From the NCBI GenBank assembly GCA_016987375.1, contig PJRA01000453.1, positions 348,845 through 401,328 of the forward strand: 52,484 nucleotides of DNA. Direction: 5' to 3'. How positions within the stretch are numbered: the first letter of the stretch is position 1; each line of letters opens with the position of its first letter. The translations under genes were made by a program, and so were the position numbers. The DNA comes from Brachionus koreanus (taxonomy: Eukaryota; Rotifera; Eurotatoria; Ploima; Brachionidae). Shown piece by piece: positions 21,892-34,689 of the stretch. The notes beneath the pieces were generated by a model. The model had not been told where the DNA came from. It was given only the letters and a program-made list of their open reading frames with translations, and made no database searches.

Positions 21892-21982
21892 CTTTCCTTA
21901 ATTTTAATTTATATTTTTTTTGTGATTTAAAATATAAGGAATGAAACAATAAATTGAAAATACGTTTGCTTTTTATACCTAC

Positions 21983-22049
21983 TTAAATTAGTTAAATTAC
22001 TTAAATTGTTTAAATTATTCAAATAAATATCTATAAAAACAAATTTTCT
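21983..22049 (+). repeat. 67-bp direct repeat, right copy
   Basis: Second copy of 21217-21283, with a single difference (G for T in AAATTGTTTAAATT). Together the copies bracket 699 bp containing the GC-rich element. Confidence 0.9.
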
Positions 22050-22301
22050 TTAAATTTTTTATTTATTTGAAAATTTTATTTCAACCATTTAAAATTATTT
22101 TTGATTAAAATTTATACTGTAATGAAAAATATATCATTAACTTTTTTTTTTATATCAAATTTAATCTTTACCTATAAAAAAAAATTGTTTTAATTTTTGA
22201 TCTTTCTTCAATTTAACAATTTAATTGATTTTTTTCTTTTTGATATTGCTTTTTTTAAGGTATTTTCAATGTTTTCTTTTATTTTTCAAAAAGTAACCAG
22301 G

Positions 22302-22500
22302 NNNNNNNNNNNNNNNNNNNNNNNNNNNNNNNNNNNNNNNNNNNNNNNNNNNNNNNNNNNNNNNNNNNNNNNNNNNNNNNNNNNNNNNNNNNNNNNNNNN
22401 NNNNNNNNNNNNNNNNNNNNNNNNNNNNNNNNNNNNNNNNNNNNNNNNNNNNNNNNNNNNNNNNNNNNNNNNNNNNNNNNNNNNNNNNNNNNNNNNNNNN
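22302..22500. other. Assembly gap (199 N)
   Basis: An uninterrupted run of N. It abuts an AAGTC-rich palindromic repeat on its right side, which probably caused the break. The true length is unknown. Confidence 1.
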
Positions 22501-22511
22501 ACTCAAAAAAA

Positions 22512-22612
22512 AAGTCGTTTTAAAGTCTTTTAAAAGTCAAGTCAGTGACTTGACTTCCAAAAAATTTAAAGTCAAGTCAAAAGACTTGACTTTGACTTTA
22601 TGACTTTTGAAC
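22512..22612. repeat. AAGTC/GACTT palindromic repeat cluster
   Basis: About 100 bp built from AGTC and GACT units. It includes an odd palindrome, AGTCAAGTCA-G-TGACTTGACT (22535-22555), and an 11-bp inverted pair, AAAGTCAAGTC / GACTTGACTTT (22568-22593, 4-base loop). It adjoins the assembly gap, so only part of a longer array may be visible. Similar but weaker units occur near 52040-52070. Confidence 0.75.
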
Positions 22613-22895
22613 AACTCTGTTCTAACTGATCATCCTGAAATAATTCTCAAAAACAAAGTTATTAAAACTAGAAGCACCAAGCATATTTTCACGTTTTTGT
22701 AATTCAAAAATATTCTATTAAAAATCTATAATAATTTCATAAAGTAATATCATTCTTTAGAGAAAATTTTAAAATCTTCACAAACCAAAAAAGATAATTT
22801 CATTTGAAAAATCTATTCAAAAGATACGAGTCAAAATGACTCCTTTGGCGCTTCTTTTGTTTAAGAAGAAAAGTTATTCAATATTAAAAAAAAGT

Positions 22896-23146
22896 CATTG
22901 TGAATTTTGGAACAAAAAAACAAAAAATTTAAACTAAAATAACTTTTTTTCTAAGAATCTAAAAATCTTTTGCAAAAACTTTACAATTTAATTTTAATAA
23001 AATTCTAGTGCATATACAGTTTTTAAACAGACTAAATTCGCTTGTATCAACTGAAACATTTTGCACAGCCATATTGAGATTTTTAGAAAAAAAGCTATTT
23101 TGATTTAAAATTTTGGATTTTGTTTTTTGTTCGAAAATTATCAATG
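22896..23146. mobile_element. MITE-like inverted-repeat element, family 'CATTGTG' copy 2
   Basis: The left arm (22896 on) reads CATTGTGAATTTTGGAACAA, then a TTTAAACTAAAATAAC block and CTTTTTTTCTAAGAATCT. The right arm, reversed from 23146, reads CATTGATAATTTTCGAACAA, then ...AAATCAAAATAGC and TTTTTTTCTAAAAATCT. The arms are about 70 bp with scattered mismatches. No ORF. It lies just 3' of the first UNC5 gene. Confidence 0.55.
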
Positions 23147-23383
23147 CCTGAAAAATCATAAAAAAAATAAACTAATCATATCATACACACTAGTTCTAAA
23201 AGTGCATGAAGACTTCAAGTTTGTATTTCATATAAATTCAATTGTTTTATTAAACAAAAAAAATTCAATATTTTATAAAAAATTGACAAAATTTATTTTT
23301 TTAAATTAATTTAAAAAATGCGGATTAAAATTACAAATTTTACATTTTCTTTACAAATTAAAATTTTTTTCGTTTTTTTTCGT

Positions 23384-26300
23384 CTAATTTCTTCTAAGTA
23401 TGCTGACTGAAAAACTGTTTTCACATTCTGAACTTAGCAAATTAATCATCAACCAAAGACTAACGATCAGCTCAAATGAATTTTCTCTCAATGAAAAATA
23501 CTGAGCATCTCTAGAATAATATGAATTAAAAAATATTTAAATAAAGACAAAAAATTAGAATTTACCTGTCACATTTTAACAAACTGGCTAGCAATTTCCA
23601 GTCTTTTTTTTTCAATGTATTTATTTTTAAGCATTGATGGAAAAATTCGTCAAGTAGCATTGACACTCTGATATAAAATTGAAATAAAATTTTTTAAATT
23701 TTCGACCAAATTAATAATTAAAAATTAAATTACTTCAAAGGTATAAAAACTGGATTAACACTGACTGAGCTATAAAATTCTTGTTGATTACAATTTGCCG
23801 TATGCAAATCATTCAAAGTTGTATTCAAATTTGCATAAGAAAATAAAAGCTTATCTTCTAATTCAAGCGAAACTTTTAGATCAAAATTAGTTCGGCTCAT
23901 TTGTTTACAATTCTCATTTAATAGCTTAAAATTTATGGAATTTTTCAGTTGTTTACATGTCTGATCATTTAGACTAAACGGAATTTGAATTTCAATAAAA
24001 TCACAACTTGAATTCCAAATTTCGGACAATCTTATTTTCCTACATGTTGAGTCTGAATTTATTAACAAATTATTATAGGTAACATTTAGTTCCAAATTTA
24101 GATAAGAATTTTCCAATCTATTTTTTTTCGGATAACTAAGCTCAAAAATTTCCGGCATTTTAACAATTTTTCCATTAGTTATTTGAATATAATCGTTTAA
24201 AATTTCTGCCGCAGCCTTAGTATTCTGAATAAAGTAGACCCTGATCTCGCCATCGATCAGCAAAATGGCATATTTCATTTGCTTTACACTGGGGCACAAA
24301 TTTCCATTATTTTTAGGCTTTCCGGCCAAGGCAAACATTCCTTCATTTTCCGTGATCATAAAGCACCTGTTTGGAGTCAACTGAAGGTAAAAATTCGTAT
24401 TCATGGCCTCGTCTATTGGCTCAAAAAAACTCTGACCGAAGCCTTTGTGGTAAATTGAAAATTCCCAGTCTGTTTCACAGAATAGGGCCGAATGGTCCAT
24501 GCTAAACACCACTGGCTTGGCGAAAGCTGCTGATTCATGATTAGTTTTAATCACAAAAATTGAAGTCAAAAGAGTTTCATCATCTCTCAAATTGATAGCA
24601 GATTCTTGGCCATTTTTCAATATACCAGCCTGAATTTCATTTTCAAAAGTCTCATCGGGCACTAGTATGTTAATACCATACTTGATTATCTCAATTAACC
24701 CACCGCAATTGAATATGTTAAACGAGTAGACATCGAATTCATACGAGCTGCCATCATCAAATTTCATATTCTCGGCCGTGTAAATAACACTCTTGTGATC
24801 GCTTATTATCTTTAAAATTTGAGATGACTTGTCATCGAGATCTAATCTAGGCATTTTTTTGGCCGAACAAAAGCTGTGCGAATGTACCGTATTCTCGTTT
24901 AGGAGATAAAGTGAATTTTTTGCCAGACTATCAGTTGGCGATGAGCTCAATTTTACTTTGCTGCTAGCTGTACTATTGCTTCCACTGGCTGTTTCGTCGT
25001 AATTTGAAGCCAAATAGGTCGAAGCATTGTACTGTTTATTCATGTCGTAGGCAAACATGTTGGAGTTTAATTGATTTTTAAAGTTGAGCGGAAGTAAACT
25101 GTCCGTATAATGGTCTTGGTTGTATTCGGGCTGAATGGAAAAATAGATTGGATGATTGTCTATATCAGATGATTTGCAGCTATCTGATGATGTTTTCTTT
25201 TTTCTAAGTGTAAGACATGAAATAATAATCACTACAAGTATGACAATCGAAATGCTTAGTATCAAAAACAAAATTGCTGAATATGGAAATTCTTTGGGCT
25301 TTACACTTGGTGGAATCAAATCTTGAAAAAAAAAATTATTTTTTATTTTTTGACTCAAATTCGATTAAAAAAAAAATCTCATAATTATAAAATAAATTTT
25401 TTCTTTTTTTGTTCAATTTAGAATTTAGGAACAAAAAAACAGAAACTTTTTTTAATACAAAGTTTGTATCAACCAAATTTAATCTGTGCAAAAATTGTGC
25501 AAATTTTATTTTGATTATTTTTTAAACATAGTATTTACAGACTAATTTTTTAATTGAGAAAAAAAAAATTTTTTTTACTTGATATTTTTTCACAAAAAAA
25601 GGTACAATTGGAATATTCAATATGGGGTCCAGAGCATTTGTCCGATTTGATGTTAATGTCTTCATTAATGGGAATAATCTTGCCACTTTTTAGCTTGTGT
25701 CCAAGTTGACACTCTCTGGTTCTTGATCGTAAGCAATCAGCATTGCAAATCATTGACCAAGCGGACCATTGGGTCCAAAAATAACCAATTTCGTCAGCTG
25801 CTGAATCTTGTGCAGAATAATGTCCTAGTAGTATTTTATCATTAGTTATTTGTAGTTCAGGCTCAGGGCAGGGAATGTAACAAACGATGGTTTGATACGG
25901 AAAACCATCGCAACCAATTGCATTGTTGATCGTTGGTGGATTCTGACACTTTCTAAACCGTTTTTGGACTCCTTCGCCACAACTCGAATCAGCAACACAC
26001 TCAGTCCAATTGGACCATTCGGTCCAGCCTTTGTCTTCAGCTACAGATAGCAAAGCTGGCTCACTGACTCTTCTCGCGGCCATATTCTCAGCCACACATG
26101 AGTAATTAGCCGAATCGCTACTTAGGACTTCACTTATAAGCAAACTGCCCTCGTGGGACACATAAATTCTCTTATTCGATTTATCAATTGCAACTCCATT
26201 TTTAAGCCAATATATGTTTGGTTTTGGTTGACCATCAGGTGGCAGACATCTAATCTCAGCACTTCTGCCCATCAGACCAACTGTGGGCATTGGCTCCCAG

Positions 26301-26764
26301 TCGAAAATTTCATCTAAATCTTTAATAAATTTTTTTTAGAAAAAAATTTTGTTCTTTAATATTTTCTTAATTTTACATGCTGTTTTTACAAAAACTTTTT
26401 TGCTAGTTATTGATTCATTATTTAGCCAGCCAAGACAAACGCACCAAAATGAAGGCATAGACTCTGAATCAGAATAGATTGAAAATTTTCGATACTCGTT
26501 CAATTGATTTTGGTCTATAGTCATCTCCAAAGTAAGCAATTGCTTGTTTCCAATTTGAATAAGTCGCGAACTGGTCGAATCGGGCGACCAATGGTCATTA
26601 CATTTGAAAAGACCAGATTTGGCATTTTCAATTTTACATTTTAGCACAGCAGGTCGGTCTTTGGTCACGAAAGAATCCTCTGGTTCTTCGTAAAAATTGA
26701 GCAAATTTGCACTGAGCTTACCAACCAAAGCCCATAGGGCATAAATTGCAACAACTGATCTCAT
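23384..26764 (-). CDS. unc5-like: UNC5-type netrin receptor, copy A
   Basis: Exons (minus): 26764-26377, 26319-25579, 25321-23734, 23667-23566, 23510-23384; 2946 nt, 981 aa. UNC5 receptors mediate netrin repulsion in axon and cell guidance. Order: signal peptide (1-19); Ig1 with the UNC5-type double pairs (C43, C55, and WC108VC110); linker KTAYLDE; Ig2 (C154...YSC204); two thrombospondin type 1 repeats (WTEWSNWTEC, about 227-280; WTQWSAWSMIC, about 308-372); one membrane helix (about 390-414); ZU5 domain (begins near FNCGGLIEII) and UPA-like region; death domain (906-981; KDWKLLASLLKCDR...QYF...LW). The last two exons, encoding the death domain, are short; reading straight on from exon 3 would stop after FIPLK. 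The death domain is divergent and its tail short. The 257-bp intron 2 contains repeat-like sequence. Same strand and design as copy B, 8 kb upstream. Confidence 0.92.
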
Positions 26765-29061
26765 TTTTCGATTTATATTGAAAAATATTTATTAAATCAT
26801 TAGACATATATCTAAAAATAGCAATAAAAAAATAAATTAATTAAAACTTATACAACTTGATTGAAAAAGGAAATAATCATTCTGGATATAATTATCTTTT
26901 ATTATATTTTTAAGTTAATAAAAAATATCTATATTGAATGGTCTATAAAAATTAATATTAATTGAGGCCATTGTTGGACTTGAATTGACAATAAATTGTG
27001 ACTAAACTTTAAATAAGGTACAAGAGCATAATATTTTGCTAAAATTGATTTTTTTTCTTTTCATAACTTAAAGCTATTGTTCAAGTGTTCAAAAACTTAA
27101 CTGGCTATTCAATCATTCAGTTGGATAATTTCTAATAATTGACTCAAATCGATTGAAATTATAAAATGACAAACTAAATTCGGATATTAATTTTGAACTA
27201 TTCAGAAATGGGCCCGATTTGCAGTCCGGGATATTTTATCAAAATTTGAGACTGAATTTTTTCCAAAAAATTTGATTTAAACTGTTTTTTGTTTTCTTGA
27301 ATGTAACCTTATCGATCTAAAAATTCTTAAGAAAAAAAAATTTACTGCTAATATCATGTTACACATATATTGCTAATCGATTAAATTATCAGATGGCAAG
27401 GTGGTTTATGAAATGAAAACAACATCAGTCTCTGTAGAAATTAGTTAACCAACAACACAATCTACTGATTGTGCATGTGATAAAATATCAATTTAAGTTG
27501 CATTAAAAATAAATATTAAATTGCAATTAAATTTTTTTTCAATAACGATTAATTACGTTTGGGACATGAAACGGCCATTCGATCGATAGCACTTTAGAAA
27601 TTCGATTTCTTATCGATACAAATTAATCTCTTATCAAAACTTAAATCAATTAATTCTACAGCCATGTAAAGTATGACCAGAAGATGTTTATATTTTCTTA
27701 AGGGCTTAATCATTTCAATCGAGTGAACACGATTTAGTTTCACAATCGATAAAATCTATCTATTCAAATTGAAATTAAATTATCCTTTCTTTTTTAAATA
27801 TTTTTTTTATTCTTGAAAAATAAATCTAGAAAAACTCTCAGAAAAAAAAAGAAAATTTTTTCTTAATAATAAAAAAATAAAAATAGAAAAAGTATTTTTT
27901 TTTGATTATAATTATTTTCCAAGCTTTTATTCTGATAAAAAACAAAGAGAGATAAAAAAAAATTCTCAAATATCTGATGGAGTTATGATTTAATTTCTGG
28001 CCTCAACTTAATAAACTCAAGAACCCTTGTGTGACAAAAAGTTTAATTATAGGTTAATAATGAGTAAAGAATCAATTGAGAAAAAAAAATTAAACTAGAC
28101 TGACATGATTAATAAATATATGTTTTGAGCTTGACCACCACTGAGCTAAATATTTTAATTTTCTCTGAGCAGATTGATATCCTTCTTTTTGATAGACTGA
28201 TGTTTAATTTTTTATTAACACAAACAATTATGGACTATTTCTCGTGGAGAAAATTCCATGTAAATTAGATTTTAAACATAGGAAGTCAATCGATTGATTA
28301 AATGCAAATTAGAGCCTAGTAAAAGCGTAAAATTAAAAAAAAAAAAAACTAAAATTCTTTACTGTAATTATTGAACACCTTTTGAAACAGCACCTGTTAA
28401 TTTAATCCTAGCTAGACTTGATACATTCTTATCTGAAAATGCTTCAATGATTTTTCATCCTTAACTTGATTAATTTGCTTTTCGACATTAAAATTCTCTT
28501 ATCTCAATGTCAGCTCAGTTAAATACGTTAAAAATAGTTAATAATTAATCAATTTTTTATTAACAACCTCAATGTTAGATAGTAGATATTCAAGCACGTT
28601 TATGTCACTGGTGATTGCATATAGATGATAATTTGAAATAAAATTATTTTAAAAAATTTCTTAATAATTTTTTTTAATATAATTAAATCGATTTTATTTA
28701 ATAGAAAAATTTTTTTTATCTTTATAAAGTTTTTTAGTCTAATAAAATATAATGAGTTCAAAATATAAATATCAATGCTAAATTATTTTCAATTTTAATT
28801 TCATTGTTTTTAACTTTTCTAGTCAGACTGTTTATCTTAAATTTATTTTTTTTATATTAATGATATTGTTGTTTTAAAAATAAAATAAAAATAAATGGCA
28901 CTTGTTTGTGTCTTTGTACAGAAAAAACATATCAATAATTTCATATTCGGCTAGGATTTTTATCGGATCAATTCTCGATATGCATAAAATCTGATAAAGT
29001 ATTTTTGAGCATATCTCAATAGCCAAATACCTTGAGTCTAAATAATTAAATTAATACAATT

Positions 29062-29085
29062 TATAAATAAATAAATAAATAAATT
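29062..29085. repeat. (AAAT)n microsatellite
   Basis: About six uninterrupted TAAA units. On the minus strand it follows ...AATAAAGAATTTATT, so it could be a decayed LINE tail. Confidence 0.8.
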
Positions 29086-30973
29086 CTTTATTAACTTAGA
29101 TAAATCAGTGCTATATCATGTAGCATAAATAAACTTGTCTAAACATACATTTATCATTAAATACCCAAACTGTTGTCTCAAATTTTGATAAAATATTTTC
29201 ACCCTCAACATGTTTGCTTTCAATGAGAAACAGTTATTTATCAACAGTAAGAAATTTCATTCAACAATCATAAAGAATCACATCCGCCTCTAATTTCTTC
29301 AGGCTCAATCCACTTAATTCTAAAGGAAATGCCGAATTAGTAACTTATTCGTTGTAATTCAAAAGAGTTAACAAAAATACACAAAGTGTTAAACAAATTA
29401 CTCTAATCATCCATCAGATATATATTAACTCTTAGATGATAAAAATTCATTTATATAGAAAAAAAATTTTTTTGTTATTTCATTCTTTTGAATGAAAAAA
29501 TACAACTTGACTTTTTTTTTAAATTAATAATATATTCATTTAAAAACACCATTGAGTAAAATTGTTAGTTTAAATATTCTCAAAAGACAATAGTTTATAA
29601 TTAAAATAAAAGTCTTAAGGGTTTCTACTTAACTGTTAAATAAAGTGATTTATTGATCCAGTCAGTTAATACTTTAGATAAATATTTAGATCAAAATAAT
29701 AAACGACTTTTTTAAATTTTTATCCCCCACTTTTTATTTAACTTTAGTATTAAATTGAATATTTCACAAAATTAAATTAAATATGTCTGCATTATATTTT
29801 TGTATTCAATTAAAGCCAAAATTAAATAATTAAAAACATTTCAAAAATGATAAACTTAGTAAGCATGGATTACAAAATTTTAAACCTGTAATTTTTTTTA
29901 ATGTCCTCTAATCCACTCTTTCTGTCTTCTAGTTCAGCATGAGAAATCTAACACCAAAGCTTAGCTGAAATTTCAATTAATTTTAGCACAAAAATAAAAT
30001 ATTTGAAAAAAAAATTTTTTTATTTATTAATACCTCACTATTTATTCTATATGATCTCTTTGATTTGTCGCTCTTGAATTAATTTTTTTAATCCTAACCG
30101 TTTGCCTAAAGAACAATAGCTATAGATAACTATTGAAGCTTTGAGCTTTAATTGAAATCAATACGGAAGCACTTAAGTTTATTAAATCCAGTTAATTGAA
30201 TATTGCCCACCTAAATAATCACCATGTCAACTTATTTAGTAAATATTTAAACTTTTTCTTTTTTTAAACTTCATTTCTAAATATCTAGGCATTAAATGAA
30301 ACAAAATTGTGTGCTGTAATAACATCTCGGAAATAAATTTAATTAGTTTTAGCAAATAAGCTAAAAATGTTTCCGAAAAATTTCAAACTTTTGAAAGCAA
30401 TCGACCTATTTTTAATTTTATTTTTTCATTTTAAAAAAGCCGACTGACTAGTTTTATTAATTAACTGTGATGATGATCGATTAAAGCCTCATATGCAAAT
30501 TTAAAATCGTAAAAACGGTTGTTTCAAAACCGATTTATCATCACTTCAGAATAAAAAAAAAAAGTTCTGCTAAAATGATTCTGTTTTTTATCAAGATCTG
30601 TTCATCTAAAAAAAAAACACTTCCATTTTTTTAACTCACGGAAATCTTTTAACAGCAAAACTTTGAACTATTTAATTATCATTGCCTGTTTATCTTTATT
30701 TTATCAATTCTGGTTACAATTTTTTTAAACAAAAAAAAATATCACATTTCATATTTTTGCCAGATATTTTCAATAAAATTACACTGCGTTTTTTAGTACT
30801 TCTTTTTAATTAAAGTTTCTTTTTGATACGATTGATTTAATTTCAAGCCTTGGCTTTCCTAATTTCTTAATGTCCCAAAGAGTTTCGGATTACAACCGAG
30901 ACACCACAGCTATGCTTGACTAGCACTTGAATACAATTCAGTCACGTTTCTAAGAATTCTAAGGAGGAAAAAT

Positions 30974-31195
30974 ATGAATGTTTTCGTGATGGATATTGAG
31001 ATGACGATTTTTATTATACTATTTACAATCGTCTTCCGACAAATAATTTTTTCTCACACACGCACTGCTGCCTACCTTTCTACTACACTGGTCCCATCCA
31101 TTCTATACGACTATATAAGTTTTCTGTTTGCTTTTAACGATCGATTTTCAAACATCGATAATAATGTCAATTGTTTTTTTCTAACGGTAAGCCAT
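30974..31195 (+). CDS. Candidate first coding exon with signal peptide, unknown protein
   Basis: An ATG opens a 74-codon frame with a strong N-terminal hydrophobic segment (MTIFIILFTIVF) and then a varied, soluble-looking stretch (SHTRTAAYLSTTLVPSILYD), ending at an excellent splice donor (ACG|GTAAGCC, 31196). Base composition is visibly less AT-rich than in the flanks for about 300 bp. A possible in-frame partner is 32593-32646 (acceptor ATATTTAACAG; peptide RPMTTDFELTGSIRLTS, then TGA), which would make a 91-aa secreted peptide with a 1.4-kb intron. No family recognised; it could be a remnant. Confidence 0.3.
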
Positions 31196-34100
31196 AAAAA
31201 TTTATTAAACTTGCGATAAAAAAAATAACTAAAAAAAAAATTGGAACAAATTTTTTATTAAATATTTTTGAATGGACTTTCAACAAGTCGTTAAATAAAT
31301 TAGCTTTAAATTAACCTAAATCTAGCGCATGATTTAAGGACACTGATTTATCATCAACAAACATTTACAATTGCTTCCTTTGAATTTTTTTTTTTACTAA
31401 ATAATTAAATTAAATCATCGAATCTATTTCAAGTTTTGAAAAATAATTTTTTTTTTTCATCAAACATTATTTAATGAACAAGAAAAAAAATAAAATAAAA
31501 TTAATTTTTCCATTTTTTTTTCTTATCAATGTTGGAAAATAGAATAAAAATTTATTTACCTTTAAAAAAATATAAATCTAACAATTATCAAAAAAATTTC
31601 AGAGCTTTCAAGTTGTTAAAATTGCATGTAAATAAAAGAAATCAACCTAAAATTCTTGGTATAAAATTTTTCAAAATCAAAAAACCTAAATTCAAAAATT
31701 GAAAGATAAAAAAAAATTTTAATCAATCATTTTGTGTTCATTTTCTTAAAAGATCAAAACTTTATCTCGGTATTCTCTTTTATTTCAAAAAACCTTATTT
31801 CAATGCCTCATTCTTTCACTAAAAATTAGTATTTTATTTTCTATAATTTTAATTTTGTATTCTAAAACGTCTTAATTATCAATTTGTATATATTCTCTAT
31901 TCATAACTCTATTTATTACTTTGACTCTTTTGGGTGCTTTTAGTGTTAATAACTTCAGTACTACACAATTGTTCTAAATTGAAAAAAACAAAATCAAATT
32001 AAATAAATTTGTTTTAAAAACTTGCTTTAATTTTGTAAGAAAAAATTAACAAAAGCTATCTAGAAAAATTCCTTTTAGCCTCATTTAAGTTAACATTAAG
32101 TTTCATAAATCAAAATTTTTTATTTGGTAAAGAAACGTAAATTCATGCCAGTCCGAAAATGAATCATTGATATTTTAATACGATCAAAGATAATACTATT
32201 TGCATGTTTGGTCTATTATTCTAAGAGCTAGTTTGATTCCAATTAGAATATTTAAGATAAACCTAAAAACAAACACACAAAATAATTTCCAGCTAAAAAT
32301 CAAAGATGCTTCGAATATTGATTCAAAAGCTTAAGAAAAAAAGATGTTGTTTTTTCTTGTTTTTTTTTTCTTTTAAATTTTATTTGAACAAATTATCTAT
32401 TTGAATCATTTCCTCCTATTTATTTGAAGTCATTTGACCGAAAATTAATTACCATAAGATATTTGTCTTGTTACAGCTCAGCTAATTTCCTCTAGAATAT
32501 TTAGTTAAATGCTGATCAAAAGCGAATACACAAATCCCAAGGCATTGTCTAAAGCAAATATTATAAAATTTGTTTTTGATTGATATTTAACAGAGGCCAA
32601 TGACCACAGACTTTGAGCTTACCGGTTCCATTCGACTAACCTCATGAATTTGCATGAGCTTATTTGAAAAACTTTATCAAACAACAAAAAAAAAACTCAA
32701 TTAGACTAATGGCTTTGTCAAAAGCTGTAATTATCTCCGACTATTGATCGATTTTGTAGACTAGGCAAGTCTGGTCGCTAGTTTACTTGAAATAAAGCAG
32801 GAAATCTTAGCCTAGAATGATTTGATTTATTTATTTGAAAGCCGAAAAATTGTCAAATGCCATTTTAAGCCCAATATTCTTTTTCTATGTCTTTACTTTG
32901 TCTAACAAGGGATAATAATAATTTGTTCTTCTCCTAAATCAAATCAAACTAGATTGATATAAATATCGCTATTCATTTAGCCTAATTAATGCCAATAAGG
33001 ATCACTAAAAGCATCAGAAAAAAAATTCAAAATAAAATAACACTCCGGATTTTGTTTACCAGAACAATCTTAATTTTAATCCTTTCATACTGGTCATTCA
33101 AATATCGAGCCTCTTATAGACTAAAAATAAAAGCTAAACAATTCGCCATTATTTGATATTAGCAATAGTCTTGTTAATTTTTTTTAGTATTTAGATTGAT
33201 TTGTCATTTGACTTAGATTCGTATGATATTTTAAATCAATTATGTTTAGATAAATGTGAGTCTAGAACCTAAATTTTATTTTGTTTAAAAAAAGAACTAA
33301 TATTACTTTTATTTTTTTTTTATTTTAAATAGTTGAAATTTAGGATTTTAAAATAAGTCAAAATTTAAAACTAGACTATTAAAAAAAGTACTTATTTGTG
33401 TCTATATTTTTTTGCAATATATAAGTCTTTAGCTTTTAATAACAGAAACCATATGAAATTGTCCAAATATTAGAATTTCTAACCTGCACCCACCTCCAAA
33501 CTAACCGAAAAAGCAAAATACTCTTTTATTAGTAAAGTGATCTTTTATATTTATAATTTTTCTTTAACTAGCAGCAATATTGAACAATTTAAAAATAAAA
33601 TTTGAAAAAGTGCTGAATTGACTTATCATTTAGCTTCATTTTATTTAATTTTCATAGTAAATTGCTTATTCCTCTTCGAAAAAAGCACCGCTTTACTTCA
33701 ATACACCGTCTATAACTAGAAAAAATATTTGTTTTAATAGTAATAATTAACAGTTAAGTTTTTATCAAAATAAATAGAATAGAATATAAAAAAAATATTT
33801 TTTTTTGTAATCAATTTTTTGTATTTAAAAAGAATTTATAGAAAAAAAATATTTTTTTTGTGTAAACAATTACAGGAAGTTGTATCATTTGCTTTGTATT
33901 TGCATGATTTCTAATTAGTGGCGGACACCTAGGTACAATTAAATTTGTTTTCTAAACTTTCTGCTCGATGAAATAACAAATTTGAACAAAATAAATTTTT
34001 TTATTTATATGCTGGGTACTCTTATTTATCATGCAAATTATGAAACAATATCAAAAATCAATACGAAACAAATATCAACTCAAAATTAAGCCATCAAGTT

Positions 34101-34689
34101 TTTTGTTGGGGCTAAAAAAATTTGAATAAAAATTGTTTCTAATTAGATTCATATTTGTTTATATAATAACTTAAATAAGGACTCGAATTACTTAGGCAAA
34201 TATTTGACCGCACTCTTGGCATATTAAAATCCAAAAACTAATTCTGTTTTGCTTGAATATTTAGCTTTTTTATCAGTCAAAAAAATTTTTTTAAATTCCA
34301 TTTTGAATAATATTTCCTGGTATTATTTAGACCTGAATCTGTCACTTTGAATGATCAAAAATTGACAACATATTAAATATTAAAGCTCTCAAGAGACATA
34401 TTAGTTCAATAATCGATAACCATTGAATTTTAAGAATCAAAGTTTGTTTCAGTTTTACTAACTCTCTTTTTTTATAATCTCAACACGGATTTCCCGCCTT
34501 TTATGACCAACTGAGAAATAAATTAAAAAAGTCTTTAAATAATTTATTTTAAAATACAAATGGATTAAAAAAATCTTTACATTTTGAATTTCTTTTTAAA
34601 AAAAAATGTTTTTGATATGTGGCACACATTGTTGTATCGGTTAAAGAAGACATTTGATGTATAATAAACCATTTAGATATGCATCTATT

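Larger units (their letters stand above)
26765..34689. other. 8-kb AT-rich region between the two UNC5 genes
   Basis: Upstream (promoter side) of UNC5 copy A and downstream of copy B. Apart from a candidate exon at 30974-31195 and simple repeats I see no gene. ATCGAT-type motifs recur between 27310 and 27760, including TATCGATA at 27613-27620 and several TTATC/GATAA sites. These could be regulatory, but I have no test for significance in DNA this AT-rich. Confidence 0.5.

Noticed and set aside
22197..22523. ORFs running through the N gap
   Set aside because: Most codons are unknown; the call is an artefact of the gap.
25379..25578. Possible extra exon in the 257-bp intron of UNC5 copy A
   Set aside because: No frame with TSP1, Ig or linker features; it carries pieces resembling the GAATTTTGGAACAA repeat family instead.
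30890..30935. tRNA-like B box (GGTTGTAATCC) on the minus strand with a nearby A-box-like string
   Set aside because: The boxes are only about 14 bases apart and do not fold into a cloverleaf; it overlaps the 5' side of the candidate exon at 30974.
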